Positions 46,435 through 57,715 of a stretch of DNA of 64,000 bases are shown one piece after another (within the stretch, counting starts at the first letter, position 1; each line of letters begins with the position of its first letter). This DNA is from Letharia columbiana (Eukaryota; Ascomycota; Lecanoromycetes; Lecanorales; Parmeliaceae): the NCBI RefSeq assembly GCF_014066305.1, contig NW_023501054.1:368001-432000 (forward strand), written 5' to 3'. The notes below the pieces were generated by a model that saw only the letters and a list, made by a program, of their open reading frames with translations, was not told the DNA's origin and did no database searches. Both the position numbers and the translations under genes were made by a program.

Positions 46435-46965
46435 ATGGGCGCCACACTCTCCTGCCTCGCCAACGACGTCTCCATCACCGACTACCCGCACGAAGCTCCC
46501 CTGCCAGCACGACCCGTATCACAACAACAGCTCTCCGGGCGCCAAGTCCAAGTCCCGCGACGTCAGCCCCTGCAGCTGGAGTACTCGAGCGAGCACGGTG
46601 ACGAAGTTCCCAGTTACAGACGCCAGGTCGCTCAGCGTCCACGACGCGAGTCCCTGCCCGTGGACTACGAGTACGGACACGACGAAGACGTAGCGCGGTT
46701 CCCCGGCGTACGATCTCAGCGCCAGCGGCAGCGGCCACAACGTCTGCGGCTGGAATATCAGTACGGCCACGATGGCGAGATTCCCAGATTGCCGTATCGA
46801 TCATCTCCGCAACGTGGCGCTCTGCAACGGGAGGCGTCGTACGATGAAGATGGACGACGACGACGACGACGGCGAGGCTTCCATCTCCCCACCGCACTTC
46901 CCCCCGCACCAGCTCCCACGGCGCTCCTCCCTACCCCCACCGCACTCGTATCCGTACGAATATGA
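46435..46965 (+). CDS. N-myristoylation-motif protein with 30-residue repeats
   Basis: MGATLSC gives Gly2 and a nearby Cys, again a membrane-acylation signal. Residues about 42-132 hold three imperfect repeats of roughly 30 residues centred on LEYSSEHGDEVP, VDYEYGHDEDVA and LEYQYGHDGEIP, separated by Arg/Gln-rich linkers. At 46850-46875 a (GAC/CGA)n run is read as poly-Arg and the frame soon ends in a Pro/Ala tail. In the +1 frame the same run is poly-Asp and continues to 47227 with PPHSYPYEYDSDILRHERRPRR and APPSYEDHVF, which resembles the repeats. A slip in the trinucleotide run has probably separated the true C-terminus, so the gene may extend to 47227. Confidence 0.6.
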   Translation: MGATLSCLANDVSITDYPHEAPLPARPVSQQQLSGRQVQVPRRQPLQLEYSSEHGDEVPSYRRQVAQRPRRESLPVDYEYGHDEDVARFPGVRSQRQRQRPQRLRLEYQYGHDGEIPRLPYRSSPQRGALQREASYDEDGRRRRRRRGFHLPTALPPAPAPTALLPTPTALVSVRI

Positions 46966-47474
46966 TAGCGATATCCTTCGCCACGAACGTCGTCCTCGAC
47001 GTCAGTCCACGCGACCGCGGTACGAGATCGAGGCGCCGCCTGCGCCTGTGTACGGAGATGGGTTGTCAGAGCGTCGGATGAGGCCGGATCAGGGTTTGCG
47101 AGGGAGGGAGAGTGGGTTCGGAGACGCTCCTCCGAGTTATGAGGATCATGTTTTTGATCGGGAGGTTGGAGAGGGGGGGGGTAGGAGGGGGTTTGTGGGT
47201 GAGGAGGGTGGGGGGTTGGAGGTTTAGGAGGTTGAGAGTGGGGGTGTGAGGGTTGTGGATTGAGGGCGAGGAGATGGAATGGGATAGGATTGGATTGTAT
47301 TGGGGAAATACTTGTGCGGTAGTGGATTGAGTACGAGTGTCTTCAGCGATACAAGGATAAAGGAAGCATGCGGCAAAGTCGAAGATAGTACTAACAGACA
47401 AATATTCTTTCATACCGAAAAGATCTCCAAAAGCCTAAGAGTTAAGTATTTGAAGCGGTCACCATTTCCATATC

Positions 47475-49846
47475 TCATGGCATACTCATGAACAAACTCA
47501 ACATCGCAGGATAATTCGGCGTGCCCAAACCAGTGACTAGTACGGGTAGTCTTGTCAGTATCACCGTCAAAGCTAGGCGCGCAGGAGCACTTACCGGGAT
47601 CCCATCCCTTGGCGACCGCAAACCCTTGAGTCCCACAGCCAGGGTTGCTGCCGTTGGTGATGTCATGGAGGACCTGAGGGTTGGAGTACTTGAGGCGCAG
47701 TCAGCAAGGAAGTGGCCGGACATCTAACACTCAATGGCTGGGGGGCCACTCACTAGTGTCGGGTTGACGAATCCAATGGTCTTCTTTCCTACGGCAATCC
47801 TTTCCTCATTGATTCGATTCAGAATGGAGGCAAAAGTCGGCGCTGCAGCCGATGTACCACCAATAAGCGTTGCAGCGCCCATATTGAAGATGACAACGTT
47901 GTCACCGATGGCAGAAACGTCTGGGTAGCCCCGTCCATTTTTGTTGTAGATGCCTCCGTTGGCGCCGAAGCTGTTGTTGTTGGTGCTTGAGTAGTACGGA
48001 TACTGAGTCCCAGCGGTCGAAAAGTAAGTCGCCACAGCACTGGCTTGGTAGCTGGGGATGGCGTAGATGTTGGAGAAGCCGCCGCCAGATGGGAAACGCG
48101 TGACGGCAACTTCTTGGTCTTTGGTCACGTCACCGCCTGGAGGCAGGAACGTCGCACCGGCGGTTGTAAGATATGGGCAAGTGGCCGGGAAGTCAGGGGA
48201 GAAGATGTTGCCGGTGGGACCAAGACAGCCGTCAGCACTGTCGTCACCAGCTGGACCCGCTACGCCGGAATCGCCGGAAGCGACGACGAGAGAGATTCCC
48301 TGCATGCCGAGTTTCATAAATTCGTTGCATTGGCGTTGCTGGTAGGACGCCGGTAGATCGGCTTCCTGGCCACCGTACGATATAGAGATGACATTGGTTG
48401 GCTTGTAGACGCCGCATTCGAGCGAGCCCTTGAAGCCACCAGGTTGAGGGTCGGGGTACGGAGGATCGAGAACGCTGTTTCCGGTCTCGTTAAAGGCCGA
48501 GTAGGTGCAGTAGGAGCCATCAATTGCATCAAGGAAGTTGTTGAGGAACCCCTCGTAAGTATAGTTGGCCTCATAGACGTCGTCGTCGGTCTGGAAAAGA
48601 ATAGAGTTTTGAGGGTAAATGATCGGATACGAAATTTGGAAGTCCAAATCAGACTCGGGTCCGGCATCTGTTACAGTGGTTGGAGCAGTTGCACCATCAA
48701 CGCTGTCAAGGGTAGGATGGGTTCCTTGTGGGATATTGGGAGCAAGGGTCAAGAAAAAATCATTCAGATCTGTTTGACTGTACATGTCATCCAAGTCCTC
48801 AAAGATTCCCAGTTGATTGCCAGCGGCATTCTTGGTCGGGGTGGTGATGTTGTAAAGAGTCTTGATACACAAGGGGATTGCAGCCACATCGCAAATAGAG
48901 CTTAGAGGTGCCGCCAAGATTGAAGCGAGCGTTTCGGGCAACGCCTTCATCTTTGGTTTAGTGATGTGCTGATTTTTGCTCGTTACACCAAAAGTTCGCT
49001 TTTGCAATTCCGGATCCTTCCTAGATCTCGAAGGGGTCAAGAGCTTCAAGCCCGGAGTGATGTAATCTACATGCTCCCGGACATGGTGTGGGAGAGAGTA
49101 TCTATCTCTAGTCAACGCAGGATCTCGCAAGTATGGCTGGTGGTTGCTTACCCGTCGCATCCAATATTGGTTTTGCCAGTGCCATAGTGAGCATAGTTGT
49201 AATACTCGGCCTTGATCAACGCTTCTACTTCGGAAGTGGTAGCATCGAATTGCAGCCATTGCTTGTTGACGGATCGAGAAACGCGGTTTGCTGCGATTCC
49301 GGAGTCTTGTAGCCATGCGCTCACCGTTTCGACAGTGTTTGGTTGCGGAGCGAACATGTCATGGATTTCTTCCACGTTGTAATGCTGGCCATATCTATGT
49401 GATGCTGGGTTTGAACTAAACTTCCAGTCAACATAGAAGTCAAATAAGTGACCTGGGGCGTTTCACGTGAAAAGATTTGGACGCTGCGCGATGGAATAAT
49501 CTGAGTTGGCAAGCTAACAATATAAAATACTACAAAAGCCTGAGAAACCCAGAATGAAACAAGGTCTCAAGCAAAGACATCCATCGTTGACATGATAGCA
49601 TAGGGGCAAGATACATAAGAGGAGGCATGCTCACACTTCATCAAGCAGGCGTGGGCCATTGTCAAGGTTGCTCTGCGTCAAGCCGATGCGAACGGGTAGG
49701 ACAGTCGAAGGATCAACTCGCGAAAATTTTACCCAGTTGAGAGGTTCCGATTGTCGCTTCTCGTGCACGACATGAGATGTGGAAGTAGGAGCGGCCGTTG
49801 CAGTAAGCGCAATGGCGCCGAAACAAATGAGAACTTGAAGATGCAT
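47475..49846 (-). CDS. Secreted sedolisin (S53) serine-carboxyl peptidase, tripeptidyl-peptidase-like
   Basis: Acid-acting secreted peptidase, predicted 659 residues. Exons are 49846-49635, 49415-49152, 49101-47754, 47688-47595 and 47536-47475; every phase agrees. The N-terminal signal peptide is MHLQVLICFGAIALTATAA; the pro-domain carries SNPASHRYGQHYNVEEIHDMF and ends near HVREHVDYITPGLKL. The mature domain has GIFEDLDDMYSQTDL with the catalytic Glu and Asp, NVISISYGGQEADLP, VVASGDSGVAG, and the nucleophile motif GGTSAAAPTFAS. The calcium-site end is DITNGSNPGC...GFAVAKGWDPVTGLGTPN. Intact in every motif. It would degrade proteins outside the cell at low pH. No linked genes are evident. Confidence 0.95.
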
Positions 49847-51456
49847 CTTGAGGGCGTGGAGCAATCAAAGGGAATTTGGGATGGGTAAGCTGCAGAATGG
49901 CGACCATACCCGGATACATATACTCGGCCATGGGAGGGGCAAAATTCTCCCTTAGCTTTAGGTTTCGCCTTCGGAGAAACTCCCAATTGTCGCTGAGCTT
50001 CCTCGTTCGATGCAGACACATGACAGAACATGGTTGCAACCGAGCGCATCCGCTGGTGATGCTCATGCGTGGTCGTTACAATCATTGGCTCAATCTTTTT
50101 TCTATGACGTCGATCATGTGCAAATCGGAATTCAAGAAAATGCGCTGTTTCTTTTTAGATAGGAGCTGACAATCGCCTTTGTTGATAATTAATTGGTGGT
50201 GTGGCTGCAGCATCTTGATAAGGTCACGGACGGGTTAGACCGAGAAAGCCAGTTTCCTGTTCAGGCAGGTCAGTCTGCACCCTAGTCTACGCCAAGTCCG
50301 AGGGGCCCAAAATGAATAGCCAATCAGCCACGAAGCTCTTCACAGAGCAAAAACCTCATCTCGACATATCATTCGGGGAGATGTTCGGTAGATGCTTGGT
50401 CTCACGCGTATATCGGACCATGCCGATCTCCCGAATTCGAATTAGCGCGAGGGGCCAAAGACAAACAATGCTTTGTCCAAATCAGATAGATGTCTCGGAC
50501 CCTGGATGCCAAAATGTGGATTGAGGATATGGCAATCATGCGCTCAAAGGGATATTCTTCGCCACGGCATTTGTCGAGCTGGACCGAGTTGATGTTTTGC
50601 GTTTGGATTGTCTCGCTGTTTCACCACACACCCAGCTGAGAAGCTCCAGACCTCGACATCGATAATGCACCATACCACCTGGAACAGACAGCCGGCGAGA
50701 CATCAAGATCCATGGCATGCTCCGTACTCGTACGTGGCGCCGTGATTCATTGTATCAGAGGCAAGTGCCGCCTTAAACGCATTGATGTGGCGTCCAAGAA
50801 GTCTTAGATCTCATTCACCATCTGACAAGAGTAGTCCCAGTGGGTGTACTGTCTCAAAAGATCTGCACAGACATGATCGTTCAACGAGGGTATCATAATC
50901 AAGTACTCAGAGACAGTCGATGAGGCTAAGAGTGAACATTGAGAAAATCTGCCTCACTTGCCTCCGTGATTGCTTCAATCACCATATGAGTGGAAGTGAT
51001 AAGCTGCGCTCAAAGACGCAGGCAACTGGCGTCACTGCTGTGAAGTTGACACCTCTCATTACCGCTTATGCAACAACATCCCGTTCAATCTCTCTTTCGA
51101 GTTCATGCTGCTTGCAGCTGCAGTGAGTAGACAATTATATGCGTATACAAGATCATTGAAAGCGACGTATGTCTGTTTCTTCTGTCCTTTGCAGGCTGAA
51201 AGGTTCATTGGTGAGAGAGTGAGAATTTTAGCCTTCTGAAAAGATTATTTTCTTTAAGCATGCGATCGGGATCGACAAAGCACGATCTTACGCTAACCTG
51301 TAAGAAGACTAGCTTCGTATTCGGGAAATCGGAAATTGAACGTTTACTTTCCTTCGTTAGATCTATCATCATCCATCAATACTTCGAGATACCCATAGTA
51401 GCACGCACTGATGCTGCACTTGCCTTCCGTTCTTCTGTGGGTGACTATGATTAGAA
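49847..51456. other. Intergenic, no gene seen
   Basis: Contains the sedolisin promoter (immediately above 49846) and the 5' flank of the regulator at 51457. No coding region, RNA gene or repeat is supported in between. Confidence 0.5.
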
Positions 51457-53057
51457 ATGCCTCGAGGGCGTCCACCTATCCAACGAAGCGAAGAAGAAGC
51501 CAAGATAGCTCGAAGAGCTCAAGTACGCCGCAATGTTCAGGCTTATCGACTACGCAAGCACCCCAATGGTATATCCGGAGAATCTCAAGTATCGCCCAAG
51601 GAGCCGTTCAGTTTCGTGTTCGAAGAATGGGGCCAGGATGATTTTACGCGCCCCTTGGACACAAGTCTTAAGCCACCAGAGCAACAGTATAACCTCCGGC
51701 CGATGGTGCGCGATTAAGTGGATCATTCTTGCAAAATAAACGCATCTTCGGAGATCAACCAGAACTCGCCCATGTTCCGAAAGTTCAACTTGTTGGTGGA
51801 AATACCTCCGGAGATTAATGCTGCTCGAGTATCCCGCCAGCAATTCACATCAAACGCTGCCACTGCATTCTTCCCCACGGTACAGAACGGAGATCCTCTT
51901 TCCTTAGAGACTGGCCCGCACTGGGCTCAACTGATCCCAGACCTTGTCAACAAAAACGATGTCCTGGACTCTTCCATCCAGGCTCTCTGCCTCGTGCAGA
52001 TCAGTCATGTCATGCAGGAACGTTGGCTATTACGAAGCAGTCTCACATTCTACGACAGGGCACTGCAAGCGTTTCAGGGAGTGATAGCAGAACCCACTCA
52101 AGCATTTAAAGCCGAGATCTTCGCAACGGCCATGGCGCTTGCTACTTACGAACTGCTCCAGGGAACTAACGCCAACGAAAGCCGTGGCTGGATGTACCAT
52201 ATCGAAGGAGCCTCTTCCTACCTGAACGCCTTCCCGAAGCTTGATGTGTGCGCTTTTAGTCATCAATTGTCTTTCCATTTTCTTGAGACTATCTGCATTT
52301 TCGACGCTCTTGGTGCTCGAAAACCATCTTGTTTTTCCACATCCAAGTGGTGGCGAAGTACCGTTGACCGGTTTGGGGACGATATGTATGGAGCACTATT
52401 GCGCATGATCACCTCTCTCCCGACAGTACTTCAGCAGTGCGATGAATCAATGGTGTTGCCAGCGAGCGTCGAAGCGTACGCAAGGTGGTCAGCCCTTCTT
52501 CAAATGGCTTTCCGACTGGAGAAAGCATTTCTAGACTGGTTCCACACGATGACGGCTCGTCTGTCACTTTGCCAGCACACTATTACCTCAACACTACAGG
52601 AGACTTCGGATCCTGACACATCGCAGCCCGAATTCTCATTTCCGAACCTATCACTGCGCGGCTCTACCTTCTGTATTGGTCATCCATGATCCTTCTCTAC
52701 GATACCATGGTCGATCTCCTTCGAACAACACAGTCATACTCAGAAGCTGCAAATACTGAATCAAGTGACCTCCGTGATCCGCTCTACAACACCTCCAGGG
52801 TCGAAAGTTACATAGGACTTTCTTACATATTCGCAACTAACATTCGCCAGTCTGTCCGCTTCTGCCTGAAACCTGAGAATGGAGTCATCGGTAAGACTCT
52901 CGTTTTGCTGCCGCTGTGGATAGCGCGGAATCGTTTTCAAGAATGTGATGGCGACCAAGCTCGTTGGTGCTCTACTTTGCTCGATCAACTTGGGCAGCGC
53001 AACCTTTCTTTTGGCTTGCGCGTTAGCAAAAGTACTCCGTATATCTTTCTCAGATAA
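51457..53057 (+). CDS. bZIP-like transcription factor with fungal regulatory region, one frameshift
   Basis: The start MPRGRPPIQRSEEEAKIARR, then AQVRRNVQAYRLRK, is the basic region of a fungal bZIP-like family without a long leucine zipper. An in-frame TAA at 51715 can be removed by a 48-nt intron (51700-51747: donor GTGCGC, acceptor CGGAG, phase 0). The regulatory part is alpha-helical (DSSIQALCLVQISHVM, AEIFATAMALATYELLQG, WMYHIEGASSYL). Near 52649 the frame must change by one base, from FPNL to ITARLYLLYWSSMILLYDTM, after which it stays open to TAA 53055-53057. The weak intron and the one-base break leave two readings: a recent pseudogene, or a sequencing slip in an otherwise intact gene of about 515 residues. 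Confidence 0.65.
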
Positions 53058-53071
53058 TCGTCGGGGTGAGT

Positions 53072-53659
53072 TCATCGCCGCACCGGACTGATATGAACGC
53101 GTTGGATATACGGGTTGTTGGTCACTGTCTCACGACTCTCGCATGAAAGCACGAAGTCTGGGTTTCCCGTACGATCCGTTGTCTGCAAATTTCTATCCGG
53201 GACACTGCCGGGCTTCGTAAGTCCCTTGCGCCTCCTCCTTCCGGGTTCAGACAAAACGTTGTTCGTTGTTCCTCCGGAAAGAAGGCAAGGGGTACCACGA
53301 ACCCTCTGCAAAAAATATACTAGAACAAAGCGGTTCATCAACGCTGCCCGAGTTGAAATAAGACCACATCTAAGAGGGGTCATCGACACACTGCTAGTGC
53401 TGTAAGCTAATGCCGTGCGCACGGGACGTTGGGGCCCAATGCGGCCTCCGTGGCGGATTCGACCCGGCGGGACGGGACGGTCCTCAAGAGTGTGCCGAGC
53501 CAGCCTTTCGCTTTCTTGATGGCTTAACGGTTTGAGTTGGGCTTCAAAGAGCGAAACCCATTTTTCATGCCGTCCCCGGATTTCGTCGCAGACTTTAAGG
53601 TCAATGGACGGCTTATGCAGAGCATGCACGCCATGACGGGCTTGACACACCACCTTCAT
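53072..53659 (-). CDS. Unrecognised 195-codon open frame
   Basis: Long but Arg/Pro-rich minus-strand frame, convergent with the regulator gene. No signal peptide, membrane segment or family motif is visible, and the base composition could create it by chance. 53660-53960 shows nothing. Listed because of length only. Confidence 0.2.
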   Translation of the reverse strand: MKVVCQARHGVHALHKPSIDLKVCDEIRGRHEKWVSLFEAQLKPLSHQESERLARHTLEDRPVPPGRIRHGGRIGPQRPVRTALAYSTSSVSMTPLRCGLISTRAALMNRFVLVYFLQRVRGTPCLLSGGTTNNVLSEPGRRRRKGLTKPGSVPDRNLQTTDRTGNPDFVLSCESRETVTNNPYIQRVHISPVRR

Positions 53660-53973
53660 CAGGAATGATTCTTCTTCTACGCTGATACCCTCACCAGTAG
53701 ACTTGGCATCATCTAATTTGTCAATGCAGTCTCTGAAACAGCCTTTTGGGGACGCTGCTGTCTCTTCCCCGGGTGAGGCAGTGTTAATCGGCCAGGGCTC
53801 GTATGGTCGTCCTCCGCGTGGAGACCTAAATCGAGCTTTTACCTATTGTTAGACTGTATTCATTATACACAGTGGACATAAAACCTGATCATCTACCCAG
53901 ATCTTTCCTAAATCACAACCCTTTGTATTTCCAGAGTCTCGGTTCTTTGCGATAATACTAATATGTCCCCACA

Positions 53974-54634
53974 ATGTCACCAATGGCTTTGATCAAGCTC
54001 GGTGTCTTACCCATCAGTGTTATCTTTGGATGTTCCGTTCTTGCGAATGCTGCACCTCATGATATCAACTCCGCCGCTGATGATGCTGCTCTCATCATAT
54101 CACTAAACCCTCTCGACCCCGAGGCCCCTCTGCCGGATCCGGTGAGACGCGGTAGGCCGGGATCAATCGACCCCCCCTCTACTAGTCACGGAAGTCTTAG
54201 GCTTCTCAAAATCCGCAGGTTCAGAGCCAACAGTCAACTCCCTCAGCATTCTCACCTGCTGTAAGGAGAGCCTAGGCACAACCTGAACGGAAAGTCTAGG
54301 CGTTCTGCTTGACTTCTGGGAACAATCTGTGGTCACGGAGGAAGGTTTCAAATGCGTTTATACAGGCAACAGTGTTTACGTGATCTGCAAGTTTTATGCC
54401 AATCACCAGAAATCCGACGGCTTCTGGGACCACGTTAATTGGATCCGGGCCCCCACACGCGCCAACGTGGGCTATAGTCCTACCAGCAGCAGCCTCGACA
54501 CCAATGGGTGGACATCTTCGACGAAGATCGACCCAGTCTACACCTGGATGGGATACCCTCAAGCAGATACGCACTGCGCAGCTTCCTACCATCAACATTG
54601 GCACTCCTTCAATCCACTGGCGACTAGATTTTGA
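53974..54634 (+). CDS. Small secreted protein of unknown function, 170 aa
   Basis: Signal peptide MALIKLGVLPISVIFGCSVLANA (ATG 53974 or 53983), then an acidic segment (DINSAADDAALIISLNPLDP). A predicted intron, 54152-54299 (donor GTAGGC, acceptor TCTAG, phase 1), joins it to a second exon with TEEGFKCVYTGNSVYVIC and a Trp-rich end (DGFWDHVNWIR, NGWTSST, TWMGYP, HCAASYHQHWHSF). The mature protein has three cysteines. No family recognised. The exon junction is my model; exon 2 in itself is clearly protein-like. Confidence 0.55.
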
Positions 54635-55098
54635 ACCTGCTCAATCCAGTGGGCTCACTTGCAGTGGCCTGTCTAAGGTCCTGGCATGATTCGGAACGCT
54701 GTGGAAAGAGATTCCCTACGAGGAAGATTCCTCTAAGCTTCACGTCTTTGATTGTGTCCTTGGAGATGTTCGGGTGAGGACCAAAGGGACCGCAGTGAGA
54801 CATCAAAGCTCTTTGTGTTTGTACCATGCGCAAACAATCCCATTGCATTGCGGAAACGCTGGCTTTGTTCTTCATAAAGAGCGACTCCCAATCCTTCTCC
54901 CCTTTGTTACCAACATAAGGCAGCACAACACCGTAAACCTAATCCTCATCCCATTTTCCACACGAGATTTTCCTCGCGCAGATCAGCCAGACCCTTCATC
55001 AACTCACTCACACACTCCTCTAAAATTCCCGGCACCACTCAGCCTCGCAGACAAAGAACGTCAAACACTTCAATCCACTTACTCTGAAACACTCAACC

Positions 55099-55797
55099 AT
55101 GGCAAATCCCATCATCTCAACCATAACCCTCGCCCCCCGCGTCCCAAAAGGCCGCGCAATCGTCACCGTCACCGCCACCGACGAGGTAACAGTCTTCATC
55201 ACCGACGAGGTAACAGTCTACATCACGGACACGGTTGAAGTAACAGAATCAATCTTTGACACCTCATTCATCACCAAGACCGCCACCATCACAGACATAT
55301 CCACAACTACAGAATCAATCACAACCACAGAAACGCAAACCCCCACTCCAACCCCAACCAATCCCACAACCACCAAAAAAGAAACAACCCCTCTCATCCC
55401 CTTCATTCGCCCAATCGATAGCAGCACGTCCCTCCTCCCCCTTCCCACCCCCCTCTGCTCAACCATCCCCGCGCCTTCACATGCGTCTGTGGCGAAACAC
55501 CTCGATCCGTTCCAGGTCCTGTCGATCGTATTCGGCGTCTTCATACTCTTCCTGCTAGCACTGATGTGGTTTCTAGTGCGACGGTTCTACAAAATGTACA
55601 GGGCGGAGCGCGTGCTGAGGAAACAAATGCAGACGGAGGGGACGGAGATGCCGGCGATGAGGGTGGCGGTGGAGGGATGGGGAGGCGCATGTGGTAGGGG
55701 AGGAGTGAGTGAGGGATGGAATTTGGGTGGGGTGCGTGGGTCGGTTTTCTTGGATTTCAGAATGGTTTCTATTGTAGGGCGAGGTAATTACTCATAG
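55099..55797 (+). CDS. Ser/Thr-rich single-pass membrane protein, 232 aa
   Basis: Single exon. Residues about 20-125 form a Thr/Val/Ser-rich stalk, starting with a short repeat (TDEVTVFI, TDEVTVYI, TDTVEVTE) and passing into a TPTPTPT linker, likely O-mannosylated. One transmembrane helix, LSIVFGVFILFLLALMWFLV (about 142-161), is followed by RRFYKMYRAERVLRKQ, a positive-inside stop, giving a cytoplasmic tail. There is no cleavable signal peptide, so the helix would be the anchor. Topology resembles fungal wall-stress-sensor-like or mucin-like proteins, but no sensor domain is visible. Function unknown. Confidence 0.65.
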   Translation: MANPIISTITLAPRVPKGRAIVTVTATDEVTVFITDEVTVYITDTVEVTESIFDTSFITKTATITDISTTTESITTTETQTPTPTPTNPTTTKKETTPLIPFIRPIDSSTSLLPLPTPLCSTIPAPSHASVAKHLDPFQVLSIVFGVFILFLLALMWFLVRRFYKMYRAERVLRKQMQTEGTEMPAMRVAVEGWGGACGRGGVSEGWNLGGVRGSVFLDFRMVSIVGRGNYS

Positions 55798-56014
55798 CGA
55801 GAGCGGAAATCTTTGGACTTTGCTTGATTTGCGCCTCCGGTTTCTTCCCCGAAAATCCAGGAACAAATAAACCAAACTCCCCACTCCCCACTCCTTTGAT
55901 CCCCTTCACATCATTCAGAACCCATCCATCCACCATCGCGCAAAAGTCTTTCCGCCCGTCGTAAACCCTACTGCATCCCACCAAACCAGCAAGCTAAAAA
56001 AACACAGACCAACC

Positions 56015-56391
56015 TCAACACTCCACGCCCGGACAACCGCACTGCCCACCAACCAACGCCCCAACATCGCACCCGAACTTATCGAAAATATGCCCCAGAT
56101 CCGAAAAAACATCACGCTTGAGCAGGACGACGAAGCCTTCCTTGCTATCCGTGTGGATGGCGTCGTGGACGGATCTGGCCTTCACGGGCGCTGTGAGACT
56201 GCTTTCTTGGCTTGACTTGAGAGAGAGAGAGAGGTGTGTTAGCAATGTTCTTGGCGGTGGGGGTGGAAGGGGGCTCGACTCACTAGAGCGGGTGCGCGGG
56301 CTTGGGGATTGTTGCCGAGAAGGTGAGGGAGCGGACCGGCCGCTGCGAGGGTGGAGAGCACGATGGGGGGGGGGAGGAGGAAGAGACGCAT
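56015..56391 (-). CDS. Small secreted cysteine-containing protein (102 aa), effector-like
   Basis: Two exons: 56391-56284 and 56215-56015, with donor GTGAGT and acceptor CTCTCTCTCTCAAG after a (CT)n tract. Phase 0 is kept. Exon 1 encodes a signal peptide, MRLFLLPPPIVLSTLAAAGP. Exon 2 encodes a hydrophilic mid-part (SVHDAIHTDSKEGFVVLLKRDVFSDLGHIF) and a tail with four cysteines in its last 20 residues (C-x11-C-x-C-x4-C). Size, secretion and terminal cysteines fit a small secreted effector-like protein; no homologue is recalled. The neighbouring 194-codon frame on the same strand is its shifted shadow. Expression is unproven. Confidence 0.6.
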
Positions 56392-57715
56392 GGTGGTGGG
56401 TTTCTTTGTGGGGTATGGTGGGTTGGTTTGATGGAAGGGAGGTGGAGGATGAAGATTGGGCGTGGAGAGGATTTTCTGAGGAGATGGGACTTGATATAGG
56501 GGTCCTTAAGGGTAGGACACGACATTTGTGACTACGTCCGCTATGAAAGAGTGCTATTAGTGGAGTAATGGCGCTAGGGGCTGGAGAGTCAGCATCCATG
56601 GATACGAATCGATTTTTAAAAGGCAGATTTGAAACGATACAATCATTGTTTCATCACCGAAATGAATTGTTTCGACACGGATGTGGGGAAGGCGCTAGGA
56701 ACAAAATGGTTGTTTCACAATCGCGCAGTGTCAGAGTCATGCATAGAAGGGGGGTGGGCAGATAGTTGATGATCGACTCTCTTTATATCTGGCTCCGGTT
56801 TCACTATCCATTCGGTGTGCCAGTCTTGCCTACTGGCAAAGAAGCTGATTTGGGGTAACGGAACGGGGCATCAGTACAAGTATGTGGGCCGTACTACTGG
56901 CCAAAGGAAAATTAATGATGAGTGAGCCAGAACAGCTTGGGGCTAGGTACGTTGACAAACCCCGCCCCCACCCCCGGCATCCGGGTACGACTTCCAGGCT
57001 GGTCGGGTGGGGCGCAGTCTTGAGTGATTTAAGTGCCGTGGTCTTGCTGGCTACACTCTTTCGGTGCGCTGGATCGTGAACAGACTAGCCCTTTGGGGGT
57101 CAACGGTAGGCTGATCCGGAAAGTGCCATTGAAAATGCGAGGCAGAGTATGTCGGGTCTGACCCCCATCGTACCCGGACACAGTGCCCGGATGTGAGGCG
57201 GGTGTCAACGTATCAGACGCCAACAAGTTCTTCAGCTGTGGCGTTCGCGCTCAAGCACCTTCCTCTTTCGGGACTTGGCATTGAGACTAGCTTCATGCAG
57301 AGGCGGGCTGACAGGCTGAACCATTTGTCGATTTGCTTCATGTTTCTTTTTTTGTTCTTGGTGTCCCCTTGAAGCATTATAATCTACAGTCAAAGCGGTA
57401 CAAAATCCAAGAGTCTGAGACGGAGGCGACAAATGCAACATTGCTGCGCTCAGAATTCGTTTGGAAGCCTTGCCGAAGTGTACTGCCGCGCTCGCCAGCC
57501 CAGAAGAACGGTCTTACTCTTCGATTCGAAGCCCGCGCGCAGTGTTTGGGCAGGCTCGAAATTCGGCTCAGATAATGAGTCAGCCAGCTGGAGGCGTTGG
57601 ATTGCACTCTCGACAGTAAGTGCTACCCTTCTCGGCAGCTAGCCTCATTTCCTATCCTTGGTCGGTGCTCAAGTACCGCATGTACTCATCCATACAGTTT
57701 TAGAACCTTTCAGTC
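56392..57715. other. Intergenic, no gene seen
   Basis: Promoter space between the divergent small secreted protein and the NLR-like gene. No supported gene or repeat; a C-rich run lies near 56965. Confidence 0.5.

Noticed and set aside
56118..56531. 137-codon plus frame, Gly/Arg/Trp-rich
   Set aside because: Antisense of the spliced small secreted protein; composition artefact of its (CT)n and C-rich parts.
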